A stretch of 25,949 nt of DNA from Candidatus Omnitrophota bacterium (GCA_023247575.1 JAHFGE010000009.1:1140-27088), one strand, 5' to 3'; counted from the stretch's first letter, positions 13,474 through 22,008 are shown. Numbers and translations: made by a program. The notes: generated by a model not told the origin, from the letters alone.

Positions 13474-13501
13474 GTACGGGCACGGCATGCCGTGCCCCTA
13501 C
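13474..13501. repeat. 28-bp palindromic element, copy 2 (carries the ileS stop)
   Basis: The halves GTACGGGCACGGCA and TGCCGTGCCCCTAC pair over 14 bp with one mismatch, the same C-for-G change as in copy 1. Its TAG (13498-13500 on the minus strand) is the stop codon of ileS, and it ends 4 bp upstream of the dksA ribosome binding site. Confidence 0.92.
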
Positions 13502-16338
13502 GTTATATTCTCAACCACTTCTGCACAGCGCAAGCACAAGCTGGGATGCTTGGAATGTTGCCCTACGTCTGTGCGATAATTCCAGCAACGGCTGCACTTG
13601 GTACCATCCGCAAGACCAACTTCAATGGAGGTTTGCGCAAAATAGTCACTTAATCCCGCCGCCACCGCTGGTACTTTTTCTAACGACACTTGAGAAACGA
13701 TAAAATAGGAAGCTAAATCGTTTCCAAAGCTTTTAAGATAATCAAAATCACGGCCACTGGCCGTTTTAACAAGGACTTTGGCTTGTAACCCACTGCCAAT
13801 CATTCCCTGCTTTCTTTGCTCGTCCAAAGCTTTCATGACAAAGGAACGCAAATCCAAAAGAATTTTAAATTTCTTTTCAATGGGCTTTGAAACCCATGTC
13901 TTATCAATGGATGGCCAGGTTAATAAATGAACGCTTAAATATTTTGAAGTTTCCGTATTCTTAGGAGATATGACAAAAATCTCCTCGGAAGTTATGACCA
14001 TCACAGGAGCCATCATACGCGTCAAACTATCGAGAATATGATAAAGAACCGTCTGCGCCGACCTTCTTTCGGCTGATAAACGGGGGAAAGTATACAATCG
14101 GTCTTTGAGGATGTCAAGATAAATGCTGGAAAGATCTTCATTGCAAAAACTGTAAACAGTTTTATAAACCTTAACGAAATCATAAGCCTCGTAGGCCTCG
14201 TCTGTAGTTTTAATCACATCAGCTAAACGGTTTAAGGCCCAACGGTCTAAATCTAAAAGCTGGGTATAAGGCAAAATGTCTTTATCCGGATTAAAATTAC
14301 TTAAGTTACCTAATAAATATCGCACCGTATTACGAATTTTACGGTAAGCATCCACTAAACGGTCAATGATCTCTGTGGATATCCGGACATCATCGTTATA
14401 AGAGCTGGAGGCAACCCAAAGCCGTAAAATTTCAGCGCCATTGTGATGGATGATGTCTTGGGGAGAAACCACGTTGCCTAAAGACTTGGACATCTTGCGC
14501 CCTTGACCGTCCACCACAAACCCATGGGTCAACACCTGACGATAAGGCGCTTTACCGTCAATAGCTAACGATGGAATTAATGAGGACTGAAACCAACCGC
14601 GATGCTGGTCAGAGCCTTCCAAATATAAATCTGCCGGTAAGGAACTGTGAATAAGCGTGCGAAACACGGCCTGATGGCTTACCCCCGAATCAAACCACAC
14701 ATCGAGGATATCATAAGTTTTCTCAAAACTGTTTCCCCCGCAATCTGGACATTTAAATCCCGATGGCAACAGCGCCTTGAGATCTTTTTCATACCATATG
14801 TCACTGCCTTGGGTCTTGACTAGTTCAGCCAAATGTTCAACCACCGCAACAAATAATTTATGCTCTCCCTTACAGCCAGTACACACTAAGGCAGGAATAG
14901 GTACCCCCCACAGACGCTGACGGGACAAACACCAATCTGGACGTGTCGAGAGCATACTGGAAATGCGTTCCCGCCCTGCCGCAGGAAACCACTGAACATC
15001 TTTTTCAACGGATTCCTGAAGTTTGTTTCTTAAATTATTATGTTCCACATTTAAAAACCACTGCTCGGTAGCACGGAAAATCACCGGCTTCTTACAGCGC
15101 CAGCAGTGGGGATACGAGTGCCATACAGACTCACTAGCAAAAAGCAAACCATGATCTTTAAGGTGCGCAATAATACCTTCATTGGCTTTAAACACATGTT
15201 GACCAGTAAACGGCGAACCTTCATCAGTAAAGACACCTCTAGAATTCACTGGCATAACCACAGGTAAATTATATTTTAAACCTACTTGATAATCTTCTTG
15301 ACCATGGCCAGGGGCAATGTGTACTAAACCTGTGCCATCTTCTTTAGTCACATAATCTGCAGTAACTACAGGACAAGACTTCCGTTTACCAAAAGGAGGA
15401 TCGTAAGTTAATTTAGTTAGTTCATTGCCTTTAAAAAATCTCCTCCCGACATAGCGATGTATTTCATCAACACCAAACCAATTAGCGTTGGCAGAAAGGT
15501 TCTTTTCAAGAATAAGAATCTCATTTCCCATATCACATGCCCTATAGTTAAAATCAGGATGAACAGCTACGGCCACGTTCGCCAAGAGTGTCCAAGGTGT
15601 TGTGGTCCAAACTAATAAGGATACTTTTTTGCCAGCAGATAGGCCCAAAACCTCCGGATTGTTCACAGGAAATCGCACATATACCGTCGGCGACGTATGG
15701 TCTTCATATTCTACTTCCGCCTCCGCTAGCGCTGTCTCGCAACTAAAACACCAATTGACTGGTTTTAAACTTCGGTAAACATAACCTTTCTTCACTAGAT
15801 CGCCCAACGATTTTAAAATCCAATACTCATAGGACGGAGTCAGCGTCAAATAAGGGTTGTCCCATTCTCCCCAAATCCCTAGGCGTTTAAACTCCTCGCG
15901 CTGAATGCCGACGAATTTCATGGCATAGTCGTAGGCTTTTTTTCGAAACACCACTGTATCAAAATCACTCTTTTGAGCTTTAAGTTCTTTAAACAATTGA
16001 TGCTCGATGGGCAAACCGTGGCAGTCCCAGCCAGGCACATAAAGAGCATCAAAGCCTTTCATGGTCCTATAACGGACAATGATGTCTTTGAGGATTTTGT
16101 TTAAAGCATGACCGATATGAATATGGCCGTTGGCATAAGGCGGCCCGTCGTGCAAAATAAAAGGCTTTTGGCCTTTCGCTTTTGAACGCAGGCGCTCATA
16201 AATTTTATCCGCCTGCCACTTAGCCAAAACTAAAGGCTCTTTCTGCACCAGATTAGCCTTCATAGCAAAATCGGTCTTAGGCAAATTTAGCGTCTTTTGA
16301 TAATCGCTCTTACTGGAGGTATTTGCCGATGATGACAT
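13498..16338 (-). CDS. ileS: Isoleucyl-tRNA synthetase IleS
   Basis: IleS charges tRNA-Ile and edits mischarged valine. The 946-residue class I synthetase shows, in order, PYANGHIHIGHALNK (HIGH at residues 74-77), the editing-domain segment WTTTPWTLLANVAVAVHP, WCLSRQRLWGVPIPA with a nearby Cys pair, DVWFDSGVSH, and GRKMSKSLGNVVSP (KMSKS at about 615). An anticodon-binding domain follows, then a C-terminal zinc finger CSRCWNY...CLRC. Length is as in bacterial IleS (about 930). ATG 16338 has AAGGA five bases upstream and overlaps the 3' end of mtnP by about 29 bp. Its TAG stop is provided by a 28-bp palindromic element. Confidence 0.97.
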   Translation of the reverse strand: MSSSANTSSKSDYQKTLNLPKTDFAMKANLVQKEPLVLAKWQADKIYERLRSKAKGQKPFILHDGPPYANGHIHIGHALNKILKDIIVRYRTMKGFDALYVPGWDCHGLPIEHQLFKELKAQKSDFDTVVFRKKAYDYAMKFVGIQREEFKRLGIWGEWDNPYLTLTPSYEYWILKSLGDLVKKGYVYRSLKPVNWCFSCETALAEAEVEYEDHTSPTVYVRFPVNNPEVLGLSAGKKVSLLVWTTTPWTLLANVAVAVHPDFNYRACDMGNEILILEKNLSANANWFGVDEIHRYVGRRFFKGNELTKLTYDPPFGKRKSCPVVTADYVTKEDGTGLVHIAPGHGQEDYQVGLKYNLPVVMPVNSRGVFTDEGSPFTGQHVFKANEGIIAHLKDHGLLFASESVWHSYPHCWRCKKPVIFRATEQWFLNVEHNNLRNKLQESVEKDVQWFPAAGRERISSMLSTRPDWCLSRQRLWGVPIPALVCTGCKGEHKLFVAVVEHLAELVKTQGSDIWYEKDLKALLPSGFKCPDCGGNSFEKTYDILDVWFDSGVSHQAVFRTLIHSSLPADLYLEGSDQHRGWFQSSLIPSLAIDGKAPYRQVLTHGFVVDGQGRKMSKSLGNVVSPQDIIHHNGAEILRLWVASSSYNDDVRISTEIIDRLVDAYRKIRNTVRYLLGNLSNFNPDKDILPYTQLLDLDRWALNRLADVIKTTDEAYEAYDFVKVYKTVYSFCNEDLSSIYLDILKDRLYTFPRLSAERRSAQTVLYHILDSLTRMMAPVMVITSEEIFVISPKNTETSKYLSVHLLTWPSIDKTWVSKPIEKKFKILLDLRSFVMKALDEQRKQGMIGSGLQAKVLVKTASGRDFDYLKSFGNDLASYFIVSQVSLEKVPAVAAGLSDYFAQTSIEVGLADGTKCSRCWNYRTDVGQHSKHPSLCLRCAEVVENIT

Positions 16339-17167
16339 CAAGTTCCTTCTTTTTTTTTGCGGGAATCTTATCGCGGCTGGTGATGATGGCAAACTTTAAA
16401 GCTTGCGATGCTGAAAATTTTTCCAATTTCCCTATCTGCACAATGGCCTCTTTTAAAATTTTCTTGGCGTTATCCACGTTCTTATTCAAATAATTGATGA
16501 TCATCTCGACAGTCACCGAATCATGACTCGGATGCCAGCAGTCGTAATCTGTCACCGCCGCCAGTGTGGCATAAGAAATCTCTGCCTCGCGGGCCAGTTT
16601 AGCCTCGGTTAAATTGGTCATACCGATGATGTCCATGCCCCAGCTGCGATAGAGATGTGACTCCGCTTTGGTCGAGAATTGCGGGCCTTCCATATTCACA
16701 TAGGTACCGCCCCGATGCGCTTTGATGTTTAACTTTTTGGCTGCCGCTTCCAGAATATCAACAATTTCTTTGCTAATGGGATCAGCAAAGGCTACGTGGG
16801 CGACAATCCCATCGGTAAAAAATGTATCGATACGGCCACGGGTGCGGTCCAGAAATTGATCGGGGATGACAAAATCCATAGGCTTATATTCTTCCTTCAA
16901 GCTTCCACAGGCAGAAACAGAAAGGATGGCCTGCACCCCAAGTTTTTTCATCCCGTAAATATTGGCGCGATAATTGATTTCCGACGGGCTAATGCGATGG
17001 CCCCGCCCATGGCGCGGCAAAAACACCACCGGTGTTTTTTCAATTTCACCCCTAACAAAAACATCCGAAGGATCGCCAAATGGTGTTTCGACCATCACTT
17101 CTTTAACATTGGCAATCCCTTCCATTTGATACAAACCGCTACCGCCGATGACGCCAACTGTAGCCAT
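16310..17167 (-). CDS. mtnP: S-methyl-5'-thioadenosine phosphorylase
   Basis: The enzyme splits methylthioadenosine, the by-product of polyamine and related synthesis, into adenine and methylthioribose 1-phosphate. The 285-residue protein has GVIGGSGLY at the start (phosphate site), FLPRHGRGHRISPSEINYRAN, SVSACGSL, YVNMEGPQFSTKAESHLYRSWG, IGMTNLTEAKLAREAEI and AVTDYDCWH. The MTN-type EGPQFSTKAE plus TDYDCW fit the MTAP branch (adenine-specific Asp) rather than PNP for guanine. ATG 17167 has AGGAGG six bases upstream and comes 9 bp after proC. A 9-bp inverted repeat (17019-17039) encodes TPVV; probably incidental. Confidence 0.93.
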   Translation of the reverse strand: MATVGVIGGSGLYQMEGIANVKEVMVETPFGDPSDVFVRGEIEKTPVVFLPRHGRGHRISPSEINYRANIYGMKKLGVQAILSVSACGSLKEEYKPMDFVIPDQFLDRTRGRIDTFFTDGIVAHVAFADPISKEIVDILEAAAKKLNIKAHRGGTYVNMEGPQFSTKAESHLYRSWGMDIIGMTNLTEAKLAREAEISYATLAAVTDYDCWHPSHDSVTVEMIINYLNKNVDNAKKILKEAIVQIGKLEKFSASQALKFAIITSRDKIPAKKKKELDVIIGKYLQ

Positions 17168-17176
17168 ATCATCCTC

Positions 17177-17998
17177 CTACCTTGCCAATTCTTTTGCCCT
17201 CTTTTTTGCTGCTAATAATGCCTCTTGCATCATTGGGTCAAATTTGCGCTTAAAAAATACCCCCATAGCCGCTTGCGTAGTGCCGCCTTTAGAGGTCACT
17301 TTCGCACGCAATGTCGCTGCATCAAATTTGCTTTTCTCCAATAAATGACTACTACCCAGCAAAGTTTTATAAACCAGTTGCCTAGCCTCGGCCTCTTTAA
17401 ATCCTAATTTTTTGGCGGCAGCTATCCATGCTTGCACGAACAAAAACACATAGGCTGGGCCGCTGCCTGAGACGGCCGTGACAGCATTGATCATGGATTC
17501 TTTAACGACGACCGTTTGGCCGATGGTTTGCAAAATCTTTTGGGCCGCTCGCACGTTGATGGCGGTGGCGTATTGACCAGCACAAATGGCCGTAATCCCC
17601 TCGCCAATGAGGGCCGGCATGTTGGGCATGCAACGGATAAGGCGCACCTTTCTCAAATGTTTCTCGAAAAATTTCGTGGTTAACCCGGCGGCGATGGAAA
17701 TGAATAATTTATTCTGTAGGGGCGATGCTTGCCATCGCCCAAATGGGCGAATGCAAGATTCGCCCCTACAAATATTATCCAATACGTATCCCATATCCTG
17801 CGGTTTAACGGCAAAAATAACCGTAGAAGAAAATTGTACGGCTGTGTTGATATTGGTGGTCGTTATGCCATATTTTTTTTGCAAAAATTTGGCCCGCTGG
17901 GCATTGGCCTCGCAAACCAGAATGCGATGCGTTTTGTGCAGGCCCTTGATTAAAGCCTCCCCCATATTCCCACCGCCAATAATTCCAATCGTTTTCAT
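17177..17998 (-). CDS. proC: Pyrroline-5-carboxylate reductase ProC with repeat-encoded insert
   Basis: ProC reduces pyrroline-5-carboxylate to proline with NAD(P)H. The 273-residue protein has the Rossmann dinucleotide motif TIGIIGGGNMGEALIKGL, FAVKPQDM, KLFISIAAGLTTKFFEKHL, RCMPNMPALIGEGITAI and the C-terminal signature AVSGSGPAYVFLFVQAWIAAAKKLG...TSKGGTTQAA. ATG 17998 lies 1 bp after the yggS stop, preceded by GGGGAAA; an upstream in-frame start would overlap yggS. At residues about 77-94, between VLDNI and NKLFISIAAG, a peptide including RGESCIRPFGRWQASPLQ interrupts the usual spacing. It is encoded by a 54-bp double palindrome. The frame is kept, and the insert falls in a loop of the NAD domain, so the enzyme is probably active. 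Confidence 0.93.
   Translation of the reverse strand: MKTIGIIGGGNMGEALIKGLHKTHRILVCEANAQRAKFLQKKYGITTTNINTAVQFSSTVIFAVKPQDMGYVLDNICRGESCIRPFGRWQASPLQNKLFISIAAGLTTKFFEKHLRKVRLIRCMPNMPALIGEGITAICAGQYATAINVRAAQKILQTIGQTVVVKESMINAVTAVSGSGPAYVFLFVQAWIAAAKKLGFKEAEARQLVYKTLLGSSHLLEKSKFDAATLRAKVTSKGGTTQAAMGVFFKRKFDPMMQEALLAAKKRAKELAR
17716..17769. repeat. 54-bp double palindromic element inside proC (copy 3)
   Basis: It begins GTAGGGGCGA and ends TCGCCCCTAC like the 28-bp family, but contains two hairpins: GGGCGATG/CATCGCCC and GGGCGAAT/ATTCGCCC, each an 8-bp perfect stem with a 5-base loop. The outer arms also pair over 18 bp with two mismatches. Its length, 54, is a multiple of three, and the element is translated in frame in proC. 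Confidence 0.92.
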
Positions 17999-17999
17999 A

Positions 18000-18716
18000 T
18001 TATTTCCCCGATTTAAAAATCGCGCTGCCCAGCCGTACCATGGTCGATCCTTCTTCAATAGCAATTTTATAATCGCCGCTCATACCCATGGATAAAACCC
18101 CTGTATCAACTCTCGGATGCCCACGGAAGGTGATTTTAACCTGGTCGCGAATACTTCTTAAGGACACAAAAGTTTTACGTATAATATCCTGATCTTGGGT
18201 ATAAGGCGCCATGCACATGAAGCCCTTCATCCTTATATGGGTTAACGGACTAATGCCCTCAATCAAATTTAAAGCGTCTTGGGGAGCGGCACCAAATTTT
18301 TGTTCTTCACGGGCTATATTAAATTGCACCAAAATATCCACGGTTTTATCTAATTTGGCCGCCTGTTTTTCAATTTCCTGGGCCAATTTCAAACTGTCTA
18401 CGGATTGGATAAATAGAGGCATATGGCCATACGCCCCTACAGTAATCACATCCTTGGCTTTATTCGTCTGCAAATGGCCTATCAGATGCGCTCGCACCTT
18501 GGAATTCTTAGCTAAAAGAGGCGGAAACTTTTGCTGTGCTTCCTCCACTCTACTCTCAGCGATATCCCTGATACCGCTATCGATAGCTTCCTGAATACCT
18601 TCCACAGTAGCATATTTGGTGACAGCCACCAAGGTTATCTCTTGGATGTTTCGTCCGCAAAGACGACAAGCCTCCTGAATCTGGTTTTGAACTTTTAAGA
18701 CGTTATCATGCACCAT
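18000..18716 (-). CDS. yggS: PLP homeostasis protein, YggS/ProY family, with repeat-encoded insert
   Basis: YggS-type proteins bind pyridoxal phosphate in a TIM barrel and control free PLP levels; no catalysis is established. The protein of 238 residues has the PLP lysine in LVAVTKYATVEGIQEAIDSG (K34), RVEEAQQKFP, HLIGHLQTNKAKD, SVDSLKLAQEI, FNIAREEQKFG, GFMCMAPY, LSMGMSGDY and GSTMVRLGSAIF. At residues about 93-102, between KDVI and IQSVDS, the peptide TVGAYGHMPLF replaces the usual short loop; it is encoded by a 28-bp palindromic element. I chose ATG 18716 (AAGGTG 11 bases upstream); GTG 18728 is in frame. proC follows 1 bp later, a widespread pairing. Confidence 0.92.
   Translation of the reverse strand: MVHDNVLKVQNQIQEACRLCGRNIQEITLVAVTKYATVEGIQEAIDSGIRDIAESRVEEAQQKFPPLLAKNSKVRAHLIGHLQTNKAKDVITVGAYGHMPLFIQSVDSLKLAQEIEKQAAKLDKTVDILVQFNIAREEQKFGAAPQDALNLIEGISPLTHIRMKGFMCMAPYTQDQDIIRKTFVSLRSIRDQVKITFRGHPRVDTGVLSMGMSGDYKIAIEEGSTMVRLGSAIFKSGK
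18413..18440. repeat. 28-bp palindromic element inside yggS (copy 4)
   Basis: On the minus strand GTAGGGGCGTATGG is followed by CCATATGCCTCTAT. The arms pair over 14 bp with three G/A differences, all tolerated as G-U in RNA. It is read in the GTA-GGG-GCG phase as VGAYGHMPL. Confidence 0.88.
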
Positions 18717-18770
18717 AAATGAAAGCACACCTTAACATAAAATAATCAGGGAGTCAATCGTGCGGGGTCT

Positions 18771-19136
18771 CTACGGTTGTCCAATAGTCGCTTGCACTTT
18801 CTCCACTAATTCCTGGAGATTAAGAGGTTTTAACAGGTAGGCTTTCACCTCATGGCGTTTAAAAAGCGGTTCCATTTCACTATAGGCAGTCAAAACAACC
18901 ACAGGAATAGAACTGTACTGAGGGGATTTGGCTTTTTCTAGAATAAAGGTATAACCATTCATCTTAGGCATCTGGATATCCAGAAGAATCAAATCGGGAA
19001 TTTTCTTTTTAAGCTCTTCTAAGGCTTCTTCTCCATCGTGGGCGGTGATGACATCATAACCGGCATCATGGAGTTTCCGTCTGGCAATTTCAACCACGAT
19101 GACCTCGTCGTCTATGAGTAAGACACTTTTGGGCAT
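18771..19136 (-). CDS. Single-domain response regulator (CheY-like receiver)
   Basis: This is a 121-residue stand-alone receiver domain. Acidic pocket D9/D10, phospho-acceptor D53 in LILLDIQMPKMNG, T83 in VVVLTAY and K103 in AYLLKPLN are all present, so phosphorylation should work. There is no DNA-binding or enzymatic output domain. No histidine kinase lies in the window, so partner and output are unknown. ATG 19136 has GAGGAA nine bases upstream and an extended -10 promoter about 40 bp before it. It may be the first gene of the yggS-proC-mtnP-ileS series, although 55 bp separate it from the yggS start. Confidence 0.92.
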   Translation of the reverse strand: MPKSVLLIDDEVIVVEIARRKLHDAGYDVITAHDGEEALEELKKKIPDLILLDIQMPKMNGYTFILEKAKSPQYSSIPVVVLTAYSEMEPLFKRHEVKAYLLKPLNLQELVEKVQATIGQP

Positions 19137-19175
19137 CGATTCTTATTCCTCAAGCGATTTTGGATTCTTTTATAT

Positions 19176-19184
19176 TTTATATCA
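19176..19184 (-). promoter_or_regulatory. Extended -10 promoter before the response regulator
   Basis: On the minus strand TGATATAAA gives TG-N-TATAAA, an extended -10, in an AT-rich block about 40 bp upstream of ATG 19136. No good -35 is visible at 16-18 bp, as often for extended -10 sites. Confidence 0.4.
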
Positions 19185-19230
19185 ACCAATCCGTTTGGCA
19201 ACAGGTTTCCCTTAAAATTATCAACGGAGT

Positions 19231-22008
19231 CTACCTTACTGGATCATCGATAAAAGGAATGTCCGGATTAAATATTTCCGCCACAATGGCTTCCAAGGCG
19301 CGCTGATAGACCGACAAAATATGGCTGATGTTCTCCCGAGGATACTGGCGCAGAAAATAATTTAAATCCATGGTCCTTAACTGATACAGCGCGGCATCCA
19401 CCCGCTGGCCAGGATATTGCTCGCCCAGATATTGTGCATACAGAGGCATTTGAAAAGAATGAATGTGGTCACGAATATTCGTGCGAGTAAGCTCCATCTG
19501 TTCTATGGTTTCCGCCGATTTCGGCATTGGATCAATCGAGCCTGTCTTGTAGTCGAGGATTAAGATGGTGCCGTCTTGCATCTGATCCACCCGATCGACT
19601 CGATACGAAAATTGTACAGCCCTATTCGCCAGGGTCAGTACCTGTTCAAACTTGCGCTCGATATACAAAACTTTTTCTACTTGCTGGCAACGCTTGGCTT
19701 CCTCTTTAAGAAAATACTCCAGCCTTGTCCTTAAAACCGTTTCCATTAAAAAAGTATCACTGCGTTTGGCCTTGGCAAAGCTTTCGGCAAACTGTGTTTC
19801 ATAAATCTTATAAAAAAATTTTTCAAAGGTATGATCGATAACAGGTCTTTTGCCAATAAAGCCTTTAAAGGCCTGTTCAAAAAGGTTGTGAATAAAAATT
19901 CCTATGTGCCGGCTTTGCGGATCCTCGAGTAAATCGCCTTTTTCTTTTAATCCCAGTATATATTGACAATAGAATTCATAAGGATTGCGCATGTAAGTAT
20001 TGATGCTGGAAACTGAAAAAGTAAAACTTTTCAAGAAATCCATAACTTCCCTGGTCTTGGGGACAGATCTTTGTTTTTTCTGGATGGAAACTTCAAAGCA
20101 AGGGCGAATGATATCAACGCCCCCGATAGCCCCCTGGCGTTGCTCTTTTTCCCAAATCAATTCTTCCACGAAACGGCTGCGTACTTTGTCGTTAGTATGC
20201 TGGTAAATCAAATGCACATTTTGCGCCGAGGCCATCAGCCGCATAAAACCATACCGCTGGATTTCTTCCTCCAGTTCCAGACGGTCTAAGTTCAATTTAA
20301 TCATGACCTCCCTGGGAATCAAAGGCTCATAAATGTTCAAACTGGGCAGCGCTCCTTCATTGACATCGATGACGATAACGTTTTTAAAATTCAACGACCG
20401 CGTCTCAAACAACCCTAAAATCTGTAAGCCCCGTAACGGCGATCCGCTAAAGGCCACCATTTCCGACGACAAACGTTCCTGCAAAATGCGAAACAGGTCA
20501 TGGGGCTCGAACGCTTCGCTTTGAAAGGCGCAGGCGGCGAATTCTTGGGCGATGGCCTCCAGACGCCAGGCAATGTGATTGTTTAAAGCAAAACACTCCA
20601 TGGAGCTATGCGCCTGCATAAACTTCAAGAATTCCTGCAAGGCTTTGGAGAGATCCGCAGGGCAATGGATGTTTTGGAAATTAGTAAAGAAAACACGGTG
20701 GATGGTTATTAGAGCTTCTTTGGACGGGGATTTGTCATTCTGAACCCCAAGCCATAATAACTCATCATTTAAAATCTCCTCCAGCTCTAAAAACAAACTG
20801 CCGGAAATCGCCGTCAACGCATCCCCTTTGAAAGCTTCTTCGATGCGATGCACCAGCATGCGCATCAGTAGCGGGTCACCGATGAGATTTAAATTTCTCA
20901 CCAGCGGATGCTGCAATAATTTTAAATAATCGCGGGCATAGTAGAGATTATTTTTACGGGTGGTTTGCGCTTGCACGACTTTTTCCAGCAGAGCATACAA
21001 CGCCGATCGCTTTAAAGGATAACCCATGGAAATATTAAACTCTTTAAGCTCTCCGCCGATGGCGGTCAGCAATGGCAAAAGCGAATCGGCATTTGGCAGA
21101 ACCACAACGGTATCCTGCAAATCATCGAGGCCAGATAACACTTCTTTGACTAACCCCGCCTGGGCATGGCTGTCAAAAGCTTCGTAAATTTTTAAATTAA
21201 ATGCCGTGGGAACGACGTCCTTGCCCTCCACTACCGGGGTGCCAAAGGTTTTGGCAATGCGCTCTAAGGCCGGCCAGCGGCGCTGGTCCCCTTGCATAAA
21301 TAAAACGGTGGGCAGGCGGTCATAAATACTTTTAATCACCGTGTTTTCGGTGCGGTGCAAATAAAAGAAATTACAAAAGAGGATTTCCCCAAAGCCAGAT
21401 AAATCGCTTTTCTCTACGCGGCGGGCAGCCTGCAAATACTGATAGCCGCGGGTTGATAAGGGCGTATTGCCATACGCCCCTACTTCTAAATATTCATGAT
21501 AACCTTTGCGCAGCACACATAAATGCATCAGCAAGCGATTGATGTCTTGGGGCACGCTAAAGCCTATCTGGGCATGCTCCTCAATTAATTTAAGGGCATC
21601 CAGGGGGACATCTTCCAGATCCAATTGCTCAATAAAACGCAGAATTTCTTTGGCCCAGGGCAAAAATTGGGCAAAGCTTTCGCGGTTTTTAAGGATATCG
21701 GGCGTCTGCAGCCTGGCGATCTTATAAATGGCGTAGCAATGGTCTAAGGGGTTGGTTGCTGCAACAGGTTTATCCCCATAGGCCGTATGGGCCATCCACT
21801 CATCAATGGTAAAGAATTGCGGCGGCATGAAAGGGCTGCCGATACGCCTGGCCAGTTCCCTTTTGACAAAAAGCGCCGGCCGGCGGCCGCCAAAAACAAT
21901 AGCCAGCCGGGACAGGTCTTTATTGCCCCGTTTGTAATGCTCATACACATAATCGGCCACCCGGGGCAAGAAGCTTTCAGTTAAGGGAATGGTGATGGTT
22001 TTACTCAA
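19231..22008 (-). CDS. addB: AddB/RecB-family PD-(D/E)XK nuclease with helicase-like N-terminus
   Basis: This is probably the second subunit of an AddAB-type helicase-nuclease that resects double-strand breaks for RecA. The protein has about 925 residues. Its N-terminal half looks like an inactive superfamily I helicase: LAIVFGGRRPALFVKREL stands where Walker A should be, without GKT. The C-terminal nuclease shows SSINTYMRNPYEFYCQYIL, GIFIHNLFEQAF, YRVDRVDQM, ILILDYKTGS (Asp and Lys of the catalytic triad) and QMPLYAQYL. Only one Cys is near the nuclease start, so the AddB iron-sulphur cluster is not evident. Start TTG 22008 has GGAG seven bases upstream and overlaps the addA stop; ATG 22032 is also in frame. 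Residues 176-185 (VGAYGNTPL) come from a palindromic element. Confidence 0.82.
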   Translation of the reverse strand: MSKTITIPLTESFLPRVADYVYEHYKRGNKDLSRLAIVFGGRRPALFVKRELARRIGSPFMPPQFFTIDEWMAHTAYGDKPVAATNPLDHCYAIYKIARLQTPDILKNRESFAQFLPWAKEILRFIEQLDLEDVPLDALKLIEEHAQIGFSVPQDINRLLMHLCVLRKGYHEYLEVGAYGNTPLSTRGYQYLQAARRVEKSDLSGFGEILFCNFFYLHRTENTVIKSIYDRLPTVLFMQGDQRRWPALERIAKTFGTPVVEGKDVVPTAFNLKIYEAFDSHAQAGLVKEVLSGLDDLQDTVVVLPNADSLLPLLTAIGGELKEFNISMGYPLKRSALYALLEKVVQAQTTRKNNLYYARDYLKLLQHPLVRNLNLIGDPLLMRMLVHRIEEAFKGDALTAISGSLFLELEEILNDELLWLGVQNDKSPSKEALITIHRVFFTNFQNIHCPADLSKALQEFLKFMQAHSSMECFALNNHIAWRLEAIAQEFAACAFQSEAFEPHDLFRILQERLSSEMVAFSGSPLRGLQILGLFETRSLNFKNVIVIDVNEGALPSLNIYEPLIPREVMIKLNLDRLELEEEIQRYGFMRLMASAQNVHLIYQHTNDKVRSRFVEELIWEKEQRQGAIGGVDIIRPCFEVSIQKKQRSVPKTREVMDFLKSFTFSVSSINTYMRNPYEFYCQYILGLKEKGDLLEDPQSRHIGIFIHNLFEQAFKGFIGKRPVIDHTFEKFFYKIYETQFAESFAKAKRSDTFLMETVLRTRLEYFLKEEAKRCQQVEKVLYIERKFEQVLTLANRAVQFSYRVDRVDQMQDGTILILDYKTGSIDPMPKSAETIEQMELTRTNIRDHIHSFQMPLYAQYLGEQYPGQRVDAALYQLRTMDLNYFLRQYPRENISHILSVYQRALEAIVAEIFNPDIPFIDDPVR
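21456..21483. repeat. 28-bp palindromic element inside addB (copy 5)
   Basis: On the minus strand GTAGGGGCGTATGG is followed by CAATACGCCCTTAT; the arms pair over 14 bp with three mismatches. The left half is identical to copy 4 and is read in the same phase, giving VGAYGNTPL. Confidence 0.88.

Noticed and set aside
16320..16392. Longer ileS start at 16392
   Set aside because: It would overlap mtnP by over 80 bp, whereas ATG 16338 has a good AAGGA site and gives the normal IleS N-terminus.
17019..17039. Inverted repeat AAAAACACC/GGTGTTTTT that looks like a terminator
   Set aside because: It sits in the middle of mtnP, encodes the ordinary family sequence before FLPRHGRGH, and is more likely a chance product of AT-rich codons than a terminator or insertion.
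17586..18095. 169-codon plus-strand ORF
   Set aside because: Antisense shadow of proC and the end of yggS; its sequence mirrors the well-supported minus-strand proteins.
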